Positions 16,034 through 24,800 of a DNA stretch of 38,085 bases are shown here, one piece after another. The stretch is from 21-14-0-10-32-9 sp964501945 (GTDB taxonomy: Archaea; Nanobdellota; Nanobdellia; Woesearchaeales; 21-14-0-10-32-9), in assembly GCA_964501945.1 (NCBI GenBank), contig CAZCTY010000006.1:1-38085 (forward strand). The letters run 5' to 3'. The number at the start of each line of letters is the position of its first letter. Position 1 is the first letter of the stretch. The position numbers and the translations under genes were made by a program. A model generated the notes under the pieces. That model had not been told where the DNA came from, did not search any database, and was given only the letters and a program-made list of their open reading frames with translations.

Positions 16034-16315
16034 TTATCTTCCGCCGAGTTTGACGCAGCACATTTCCTCGCTTGGTTCTGGGCAATTAGCTGTTGCGTGT
16101 CTCGTCCAAGTTCCGTCCAAATAATTGCTATTAGCATAGTCTTGGCAGGAATTGAAGTATCTCTCAACGCATTCCCCATTTACTGCTGAACAAGTTCTTG
16201 ATTCGTCCAGTATTCCTCCAGATCTGAATATTAGAACTGAAACTACTACTAATATTATCATAGCTATTGCTGCTATAACAATCATATTTATGCTAAGTTC
16301 TCCTTTTTTACTCAT
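16034..16315 (-). CDS. 93-aa pilin-like protein with CC-ending cysteine module
   Basis: MSKKGELSINMIVIAAIAMI is a class III prepilin-like start. The mature part has C-x6-C-x7-C-x20-C-x7-CC, the same order as in the 84-aa paralogue with longer loops (CSAVNGECVERYFNSC, then NCPEPSEEMCC). The ATG follows GAGGTG at 8-9 nt and lies downstream of a TATA box. It is the first gene of operon B. The product is probably a small disulfide-locked surface subunit; a secreted or host-directed effector is a less supported alternative. Confidence 0.85.
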   Translation of the reverse strand: MSKKGELSINMIVIAAIAMIILVVVSVLIFRSGGILDESRTCSAVNGECVERYFNSCQDYANSNYLDGTWTRHATANCPEPSEEMCCVKLGGR

Positions 16316-16321
16316 GAATTA

Positions 16322-16363
16322 CACCTCGTAATAATGTTTATTCTTGTGTTTTAGTATATAAAT
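16322..16363 (-). promoter_or_regulatory. operon B promoter and ribosome binding site
   Basis: The minus strand has ATTTATATA (16363-16355), a TATA box, and GAGGTG (16327-16322) as the SD for ATG 16315. The predicted transcription start is near 16332, which leaves a leader of about 17 nt. Confidence 0.6.
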
Positions 16364-16391
16364 TTTTCTAATACTTCCAGGCAAGGTTTTT

Positions 16392-16877
16392 TTAGTAGAA
16401 TACTCTTATTCTTAATGCTGTTGAGCCTCTGCTGCTTGGTATTGGTGTTATGAATAGTTGTGAGTTTCTCGCGTTTGAATTTAATCTTTGTGTGAAGTTT
16501 GTTATTAGGTGTTGGTTGTTTGTGTCTGGTATTGTTAGTTCATAACTTAAATCTAGTGCTGTTGTTTCATCTATTATTTTGCTTATTGTTTGGTTTAGTT
16601 TTTCGCATGATGTTTGTGTTCCGCAGTTTATTGATTTTGTTGTTGCGCAATCTGTTATTAGTTCTTTTAGTATTCTTTGGTTGTTTCCGCATTGTGTTGT
16701 TGTCTCTGTTATTGTTGGTCCTAGTTGTTTTACTATGTTTTCGTCTTGGTATGTTAGTGTTCTCTCTGTTCCTGGTTGTCTTAATCTAAATGTTAGTGAA
16801 AAAAATATTATGAGTACTATTATTATAACTATTACTAGAAGTCCTACTATTTCCATTTGTGCTTTTTTTATCTGAAT
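16392..16877 (-). CDS. pilin-like protein, probably starting at ATT
   Basis: The nearest ATG (16856) gives 154 aa, MEIVGLLVIVIIIVLIIFFS, with no basic N-terminus and no SD within range. In frame upstream lie the codons ATT CAG ATA AAA AAA GCA CAA, giving (M)QIKKAQMEIVG, the KKAQ prepilin motif also present in the two preceding genes. A perfect SD, GGAGGTGA (16889-16882), ends 4 nt before that ATT (16877). The 161-aa reading is therefore preferred. The ectodomain has a helical first half with four cysteines (TTQCGNNQRI, TDCATTKSINCGTQTSCEK) and a beta-like end (RGSTALRIRVFY). It is the last gene of operon C. An ATA start 9 nt later is the other option. Confidence 0.72.
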   Translation of the reverse strand: MQIKKAQMEIVGLLVIVIIIVLIIFFSLTFRLRQPGTERTLTYQDENIVKQLGPTITETTTQCGNNQRILKELITDCATTKSINCGTQTSCEKLNQTISKIIDETTALDLSYELTIPDTNNQHLITNFTQRLNSNARNSQLFITPIPSSRGSTALRIRVFY

Positions 16878-17371
16878 GCTGTCACCTCCATTATTGCGAA
16901 GTAGGTCTTTCTTTGTACTGGGTCTCTCACATTTATTGGGGTTCTTATCATCATTTGTGATTTGTTTTCCATTCCTGGCGCGGAGTATATTGTTATTTTT
17001 TGGTTTTCTTCATTTGGCGCAGTTAGGTTTTTGTATATGTTTACTTTAATTTTGGAATCTCCGAATAATCTGTAAAAGTGCATTAGGTTTTCATCTGTCA
17101 TTGTTGTTTTGTTTAGTGTTTTTATTTTGTAGTAATCGGCGCATGCTTCTATGCTTGCTCCTGCCTCTGAGCATTTTACAAAGTTCATGTTTAGTGCGTT
17201 TGTTGCTATTTCCATTGCTTTTAGGTCTTGTGTTCTTATTCTCTCTTGTTCTAAAGAGTCTGTTCTCTGGCTTGTTGCATATACTATTCCAAATATTATT
17301 AGTACTATGATTATTATTATCACTGTTATCGTTTCCATGTTTTGTATTTGTGCTTTCTTTGTTTTTTTCAT
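16868..17371 (-). CDS. pilin-like membrane protein (167 aa)
   Basis: ATG 17371 gives MKKTKKAQIQNMETITVIII, class III prepilin-like (KKAQ), 5 nt after the previous stop. An in-frame ATG at 17395 would add eight residues and overlap the previous gene. The helix continues IIVLIIFGIVYA, then a charged helical part (SLEQERIRTQDLKAMEIATN). A C-terminal beta part follows (KIKVNIYKNL, KITIYSAPG, FAIMEVTAFR). Two cysteines, in FVKCSEAG and EACADYY, can pair. Several N-x-T/S sequons suggest surface glycosylation (inference). It forms a conserved-looking set with the flanking 161-aa and 336-aa genes. Confidence 0.85.
   Translation of the reverse strand: MKKTKKAQIQNMETITVIIIIIVLIIFGIVYATSQRTDSLEQERIRTQDLKAMEIATNALNMNFVKCSEAGASIEACADYYKIKTLNKTTMTDENLMHFYRLFGDSKIKVNIYKNLTAPNEENQKITIYSAPGMENKSQMMIRTPINVRDPVQRKTYFAIMEVTAFR
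16882..16889 (-). promoter_or_regulatory. perfect Shine-Dalgarno that points to a non-ATG start
   Basis: GGAGGTGA lies inside the last codons of the 167-aa gene. It is 4 nt before an in-frame ATT (16877) and 25 nt before the first ATG (16856) of the next gene, so it fits the ATT start and not the ATG. Confidence 0.6.
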
Positions 17372-17376
17372 TTTTT

Positions 17377-18387
17377 TTAGTATATTGTTGCGCATCCGGC
17401 TGATAGTAAGTTGTTATTTCTGGCTCTTATTATTCCTTCTTTTGTTCTTATTTTGAGGTAATTTTCATCTTGTGCTACTTGGACTAAATCATCAAATGCA
17501 TTTTGTAAAATGTTTGAGTATAGTGGTTTGCATGATGATCCTGCAGGGTATGCTTCGTGTATTTTTATTACTCTCATTAGGTTTATTTCTGTTGTTATTC
17601 TTATTTGTTCTAATATCTTAGTCATTGTGCATTCAAATAATTCTTTATTTCCTGAAATTATCGCGCCTATTATTGCATCTTCTGATAGGCCTTCTATTTT
17701 TTGGCTTTCTCTTTGTGTATCTTGGAAAGTTAGTTCTTCATCGTTTCCTAATTTTATTATGTATTCATTTGTATTTCTTATTCTATTATCTATTCCATTT
17801 AAAGAACTCTCTTCTATATTTTCGTGTGCTATTATTATGTATCTTCTGTAATCTTGGCTCAGACTTCCTATATCACTGGCAGAAATAAGTGATTTTGTCA
17901 TGTTGTCTGGTAATAATTCATAGTATTTTTCAACTATATATCCTGAATCTCCGTCTTTGAGGAATACGTAGTGTGTATGTGGGTCTGTTAAGTATAAGAT
18001 TGGTGCTACTGGGAAAGGTGTGTCAAAGCTTCTAACCCATGCTATTGGTCTTGAGTTTCCTATTATTTCTGGTGTGAATATTAATTGGTGTGGTAAGCTG
18101 TTTCTGGCTGAAGAGCCTGGTATTCCGTATTCGTGGTTTCCTGCTGAGCATTCGAATTGTATTTCTTGGTTTAGTTGGTCTCTTATGGATATTGAGTCTG
18201 GGTTTTGTTGTATTGCTGTTAATAGTGAGCTCATTCGTGCTACTGTTCTTTGTTGTGTTGCGGTTTCTGTTATGTCCATTTCTGTTGTTATTAGTCTTAA
18301 AAAGAAAAATAGTATTACGGCTCCTGCTATTAAAATAAAAACCCAGTTAAAGCTTACTTCTACTTGTGCTTTTTTTTGGTAGGTCAT
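17377..18387 (-). CDS. pilin-like membrane protein (336 aa)
   Basis: ATG 18387 gives MTYQKKAQVEVSFNWVFILI and then AGAVILFFFLRLI, a class III prepilin-like start. An upstream in-frame GTG (18396) overlaps the previous stop and belongs to an SD-like GTGAT. The ectodomain (about 35-336) has a helical stem (ATQQRTVARMSSLLTAIQQN). A central domain contains PHQLIFTPEIIG and ILYLTDPHTHYVF, with a His/Asp-rich turn. It ends in LLSAGCATIY. Four cysteines are present. The DPHTH turn could bind metal, but no family is recognised. It is the third gene of operon C. Confidence 0.85.
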   Translation of the reverse strand: MTYQKKAQVEVSFNWVFILIAGAVILFFFLRLITTEMDITETATQQRTVARMSSLLTAIQQNPDSISIRDQLNQEIQFECSAGNHEYGIPGSSARNSLPHQLIFTPEIIGNSRPIAWVRSFDTPFPVAPILYLTDPHTHYVFLKDGDSGYIVEKYYELLPDNMTKSLISASDIGSLSQDYRRYIIIAHENIEESSLNGIDNRIRNTNEYIIKLGNDEELTFQDTQRESQKIEGLSEDAIIGAIISGNKELFECTMTKILEQIRITTEINLMRVIKIHEAYPAGSSCKPLYSNILQNAFDDLVQVAQDENYLKIRTKEGIIRARNNNLLSAGCATIY

Positions 18388-18392
18388 TTTTA

Positions 18393-18872
18393 TCACACTT
18401 CATCGTGTTCTACCATGACTCTTGCTTGTCCTATTCCTTCTAATCTTAAGTAGTATCTTCCTCCTCTAGGTTCTATTACTTCTATGTTATTTTTTGCTCT
18501 CATATTATTTATTGAGAATAGTGGCAGTGTTGTTTGTCCTTGTTGTATAAACACGTTATTTCCTGTTTGAGCTTCACATTCATTTCTTATTATTGGGTAA
18601 TCATCTTGATTTATATCATCACAGTTATCTGTGTTTATGAATATTAAATCGTCGTAGTTGCATGGTACTCTTAGTGTTTCATAGCCTATGCTTCCGTATC
18701 TTGAGTATCTGTTTAGTAGATCTTCTATGTCTCGTTTAAACGCGGTTTCATCTACTTCGCATGCTCTATCAAATATGTTCATTATTGATCTTACGCCTAT
18801 TAGTAGTATTGCGCCTACTATTAATATTGCCATTATGTATATGAATACTTGTTGTGCTTCTGCTTTTTTCAT
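18393..18872 (-). CDS. pilin-like membrane protein (159 aa, operon C)
   Basis: MKKAEAQQVFIYIMAILIVG has the shortest basic region of the set (KKA, then the helix running through AILLIGVRSI). The ectodomain holds five cysteines (FDRACEV, VPCNYDD, DNCDDI, RNECEAQ) in the first two thirds and a beta-like C-terminal part (GGRYYLRLEGIGQARVMVEH). Its ATG overlaps the true stop of the giant gene (ATGA at 18872-18869) once the assembly gap in that gene is corrected, showing tight coupling between giant protein and pilin-like subunits. Confidence 0.86.
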   Translation of the reverse strand: MKKAEAQQVFIYIMAILIVGAILLIGVRSIMNIFDRACEVDETAFKRDIEDLLNRYSRYGSIGYETLRVPCNYDDLIFINTDNCDDINQDDYPIIRNECEAQTGNNVFIQQGQTTLPLFSINNMRAKNNIEVIEPRGGRYYLRLEGIGQARVMVEHDEV

Positions 18873-21800
18873 TTTTTCTTTTTCTTTGTCATGTTGTTTA
18901 GTTTGTTAAATACTTCATCATCTTCGCTTTGTTGTTTTGTCTTCTCTGTTTTATCTTCTTGATTTGATTTTTTTTCTTGTGTTTTATTTTTTGTATTTTC
19001 TTTNNNNNNNNNNNNNNNNNNNNNNNNNNNNNNNNNNNNNNNNNNNNNNNNNNNNNNNNNNNNNNNNNNNNNNNNNNNNNNNNNNNNNNNNNNNNNNNNN
19101 NNNTTTTATCTTCTTGATTTGATTTTTTTTCTTGTGTTTTATTTTTTGTATTTTCTTTCGGGTTTTCTTTCGGATTGTCTTGTTTTGTTGGTTGTTTTTC
19201 TTCTGTTTTCTTTTCTGTGTTTTCTTGTTTTGTTTTTGGTTCGTCAAAGATACTTATTGTTTTTTTTCTCTCTTGGTTCTTTTTCTCAACTGCTCTCTCC
19301 CAGGCTTCTTTTCTTTTTCTCCTCTCCTCTGGTGTTAGTTCTTTTTTTGTTGGTTGTTTTTGGTTTAGTGTTGTTACTTTTGGTATTGATTGTGTAGCTT
19401 GTTGTTTTCCTTGTGGTGGCCTTTTTGTTGTTTGTTGTGTTTGTTGCTTTTGTTGTTGTAAGTTTTCTAGGTTTGTTTTTTGTGTTGATTCGTAATATAA
19501 AAATCCGCCTCCGCTTAGCATAAACACTACTCCTAGTATTAGCAGTATTACTCCTATGGTATTCGTTGCACTGACTGGTGATGGTTTTTCTACGTCTTGT
19601 TCTATTGCGCATCTTCCTGCGCTATTGCAAAATCCTGATTCGCAGTCTCTATCTTCTACGCATCTTTTGTTTAATTCGCATGGCGGGCAGTCTGGTCCCC
19701 CACAATCAACATCTGTTTCGAATCCATCCATTTTATTATTGTCACATGATGGTTCTGCGCATACTCCATCTTGGCAGTTTCCATCTTGGCAATCTGAGTC
19801 TGATTTGCATGTCTCTCCTACTGGGCATAGTCCGCATCCTGATTCGTATCCGCAATCTACTCCTGTTTCTAATCCGTTTTGTATGCCGTCATCGCATGGT
19901 GCTTGTTGGCAGATTCCTTCATGGCAGTAATTAGATGCGCACTCTGAGTCTGTTTCACATTCTGTTCCATCTTCGCATGGCGGGCAGTCTCCTCCGCATA
20001 CTCCTTCGCACTCATCCGGTACATCTTCTCTTTCTAATATAACTGAATCTTGTACGCAGTTTCCGTTGTTATCGCAAACTTCTGCGCAAAATATTCCTTC
20101 TCTCTCAACGTTTATTGTTGTGTTTATTGTTCCTGTTCTCTCTCCTGGCTCGCAGGTTCCTATTGTTCCGTTATATGTTTTGTTTGTTGTGAATGCAAAA
20201 GAGGGGTTGCATCCGCTTGTTGCAATTCCTGGTCCTCTTGCGTCCTCGCAGTGTACCATTACATCCCATTGGCTTCCTATTTGTGTTTTATTTATGCTCA
20301 TTCTTGGTGGTGTAACGTCGCATGTTGATAGATTGTAATCTGTTATTTGTAGTGTTAGGCTTGACCATGGACCTCTATTTCCTGCTCTATCTATTGCTCT
20401 TGCTCTTATTTCTAATTCGTCTCCTTCTATCTCTTCCATTGATGATTGTGTTTCAAAATTCTTATTTGTTGTTCCTCTCTCATCTATTATTGGTTCTTCG
20501 TGTTGGTGTATTATTTCATATTCAAAGTAATCTATTCCTGAGTTTTCATCTGTTGCGCTAAAGCTTCCTGTTACTGCATCTAGTGAGCATGTGTGTGCTG
20601 ATGATGTTGTTGTTATATTTGTTTGTGATGGTGGCGTTGTGTCTATTTTGAATGTTGATCTAAATGCTCTGTCTGGCGATAGTTCTGTGCAAAGTGCGAA
20701 TATATCATGTTCTCCGTCTTCGAGGTTTGTTTGTGTCGTTTTTTCGTATTTGAATAATCCGTGTTCTCTTCCTATATATTCTAGTTGTGCTGTTTGTTCT
20801 TCGTTAAATGTCACGTTACACATTGTTTCTGGTACTGTGTATAATCCTTCTACATCTATCATGGTTGTGTTTATGTATTTGTTTTGTTCTGGGTTTATTA
20901 TGAATAGTTCAAGTCCTTCTAAAAAGTCTACTGATACGTCTTGTTGTACTGTTGTTGTTAGTCCTACTAGGTTTGTGCATGTTATTTCTAATTCAAAGGT
21001 GTGTGGTGAGGGTAATGCGCTAAATTCTAATGTGTCTTTTACATGTATTGAATAGTTTTCTATATCTGTGTATTCTATGTTTTCATCGTAGTAATATGTT
21101 GGGTTGGCTCCTTCTCCTTCCAGTGGGTCTAGGTTTATTACGCATTTTGATGCTTGTTTTATTCCGTTTGTTATATTTATGTTTAATTCTGCTGTTCTGT
21201 CTAGGAATGTTTGTATTATTTCTGATGGTTTTACTTGTGTTTCTACTTCTGGCGGTTCATTTAATACGCTAAAGTATATTTCTTTTAGTGAGTAGTCTTT
21301 TGGCATGTCTCCTATTGGTGGTTCTTTACATACAACATACATTTTTTTCATTGGTATTCCATTAAGGTTTCCTGCTAAGTAGAAATCGTCGTAGTTTACT
21401 TCAAGTTCTAGTGTGTCTGATACTTGTATGTTGCCGTCTTCCATGTACGGGTTTATTTTTTGGAATTTGTTTTGGTAATCTTCATATAATTCTTCTACTG
21501 GTGTTGTTCCTAGTAGTTGTCCGTATTTGCATCCTTCTACTGGTCTTTCTGTTTTTAATGTTAAATTGAAATTTTCTGTTTTTGAGATTGCAAAATCTGG
21601 TCGTGTTATTGTGTGTTTTGCTGGTTCGTGTACCCATATATCTAGTCTGTTTTGGCATTTGTTGAATCTTCCGCTTGTTATGTTTATTTCTTTTGTTTTT
21701 TGTGCTTCGTGTCCTAGTTTATCTCTAGCTGTTATTATTATCTTCGCTGGCACGTATTCAAATGGGTTTTCTTGTAAGTATTCTTTTGCGTTATTTGGTA

Positions 21801-24800
21801 CTTCTAATAATAGGTTATTTGGTGTGTTGTGTTGTATTGTTCCTGTTATTTCATCAAAGCTTCCTTGGTTATTTGTGCCTGTGTGTCTTATTTCGTAATC
21901 GTATTCTTTTAGTCCTATGCCGTCGTCTTTCGCGTTTAGTGTTATTGGTATTTGGGTTGATGAGCATGTGTTTTCTTCTGTTTCTATTTTTATGTCGTAT
22001 GGTGGTTCTGTGTCTATGTAAAATGGTTTTGATTTTGTTTGAGTCATTCCATCGCATTGTATGAATATATTATTTCGTCCTTCTGGTAAGTCTTGTGTGG
22101 TTGTTATTGCATATGTTGTAAGTCCTGCAGTTAAGCTTGATTTTCTATTTAATTCTACTTTATCATCTTCATCTTGATTGAACCATGCGTAGCAGTTTTC
22201 TCCTTGGAATCCCGGGAATAGTATTTCTATGTCTATTTCATTTGTTTTGTATCCTTCAGGTTCTATTATTTCTATGAATAAGTCTGATGTTAGATCTGTT
22301 GTTACTAGTTTGGTTTTTGTTCTTGATAGTCCTGCTAGGTTCGTGCAGTTTATTTCAAATAAGAAATCTGCGTTGCTTGGTGTTAGTAAGAAGTTGAACT
22401 TGTCTGTTATTTCTAGTGAGTAATCTGATGCGTCATCAAATGTTGTGTTTGGTCTTAGGTTATATCTTGGATTATTTGGGTCTTCGAATTCGAATGTGCA
22501 TACTGATGCTTGTTTGTCTCCGTTTGTAATTTCTACTTTTATATTTGATATTGGGTCTTGTATGTTTCTCACTGTTTTAGGCATCAGCGTTGTTTCAAAT
22601 TCTGGTGGTTCTCTCATAACATTCATGTAAACTGGCATGTATGTGTATTGTGCTGGTATTTCCTCTTGTGCGGGTTCTTTGCATATTATCTCTTGTAGTT
22701 TAAATGGTACGTTTTCATAGTTTGTGTTTGGTAAATTTTTATAGTCTGCGAAATTTATTGCCGGTATTGTTTGTCTTTGGTTATTTTCTGATAGGTACAT
22801 TTTGTGTGATAAGTGTTCTTCGTATAGTTCTTCTATTGGTATATCTCTTGGCAATATAATTGCTGGTGCGTATTTGCAATTTTCTACTTCGCTATCGCTT
22901 CTTAGAACTAAGTCAAATATTTGTTCTCTTGCTACTGCTATTTTTGATGAATTTAATTCGTAGTATTGTGGGCTGTCTACCCAGATGTTTAATGAATCGT
23001 GGCAAGTTAAAAATGCGCTGCTTGTTATGTTTATTTCTTTTGTTGTCCACTCGCTCATTTCGTTTCCTAGTTTGTCTTTTGCTTTTGATCTTATTATTAT
23101 TGGTATGTGTGAATATGGATTATTTGTTAAATAATTCCTTGCTTCTTGTGGTATTTCTTGTATTATTGTTGCTCCGTTTGATGTGTGGTCTTTTTCTCCG
23201 CTAATTATTGAAAAGCTTCCTTGATTGCTTGCGGCGTTGTGTTCTATTTCGTATTCGTAGCTCTCTACTCCTACTCCGTCGTCTTCTGCTTTTAATGTGA
23301 ATCTGAAATTATCAAGGGAGCACGTCTCAGAATCAGAACTAATCACCAAATCACGAGGAGGCTCATCATCAACAAAGAAAGTCCCAGACTCAAAATTATC
23401 ACCCATACCATCACACTGAACATGAACAGTATTAGCACCCTGAGACAAATCAGGCTCAACCAACGCCTTATAATTCTCCAAACCCATAACCTGAGACGAC
23501 TGCCTACTCAACTCAAACAAATCATCAGACTCATTATTAAACCAAGCAAAACAACTCTGACCATCAAAGCCCGAAAACAAAACATCAACCAAAACCTCAT
23601 CAGAAACAAAATCCTTAGGCGACAAAATATCAACAAACAACTCAGACGTCAAAGCAGTACTAACAACCCCAGACTCAGACGACGATAAACCAACCAAATT
23701 AGTACAAGTAACATCAAACTCAAAATCCGCATGAGTAGGACTCAAAGCAAACCTAAACTCATCCTCAATCCTCAAAGAATAATTAGACACATCATCAAAC
23801 ACAGTACCAGGAACCAAATCAAAAACAGGATTATCCCCACCACCAAAATCAAAAGTACAAACAGAAGCCTGATCATCACCATTCACAACATCAACAACTA
23901 CACTCGCAACAGGCTCATTAATATTACGAACAACCTCAGGAACAACCTCAACCTCAAACTCAGGAGGATCACTAACAACACCCAAATAAACAGGGAAATA
24001 AGTATACATCACCGGGACCTCACCATGAGCAGGCTCCCTGCAAATAACCTCCTGCATCTTAAAAGACAAACCCGACTCATGAGTCTCATCACCCAAACCC
24101 CAATAACTAGAAAAATCCAAATCAAAAATACTCTGAACCACGCCACCCTCAGACAACACCATCTCAGAAGGCAACTCATCAAACAACTCATCAATAGGCC
24201 TATCACGAGGCAAATAAGCATTAGGCAAATACCTACAAGACTCAACCTCACTACTACTCCTCAAAACCAAATCAAAAACCTGATCACGAGAAACAGCAAC
24301 ATCACCACCCTCAACATCATGATAAACAGGACTATCAACCCAAATATCCAAAGAATCATAACAAGTCAAAAACACACTACTAGTAAAATTAAACTCAAAC
24401 TCCACCCACTCATCCATCTCATTACCAAGCTCATCCCACGCACGAGCCCTAATCTTAGCAGGAACATGAGAATAAAGATTATTAGACAAATAAGACACAA
24501 CACCCTCAGGCACACCAAAAAACACATCAACACCACCAGACGAATAATTCACCACTCCCTCAATAGGAGAAAACAACGAACTACCACCAACCTGCTCCAC
24601 AACATACTCAAAACCAGCAACTCCTATTCCATCATCATCAGCGTCCAAACTAAACCTAAAAGTATCAAGGGAGCACGTCTCAGAATCAGAACTAATCACC
24701 AAATCACGAGGAGGCTCNNNNNNNNNNNNNNNNNNNNNNNNNNNNNNNNNNNNNNNNNNNNNNNNNNNNNNNNNNNNNNNNNNNNNNNNNNNNNNNNNNN

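Noticed and set aside
15771..16315. Antimicrobial defensin genes
   Set aside because: The cysteine spacing is suggestive, but the heads are attached to prepilin-like helices and spacing alone is weak evidence; kept only as a finding on a disulfide module.
18949..19158. CRISPR-like or tandem repeat around the N run
   Set aside because: Only two copies exist, exactly 55 bp long, bordering a 100-N gap, as at the other gap at 36839; contig overlap explains it.
24696..24702. Separate gene start at 24702 and separate gene end at 24696
   Set aside because: Both are by-products of the arbitrary gap length. The residues before 24702 (EPPRDL) continue a repeat unit, and the end after the gap is out of frame.
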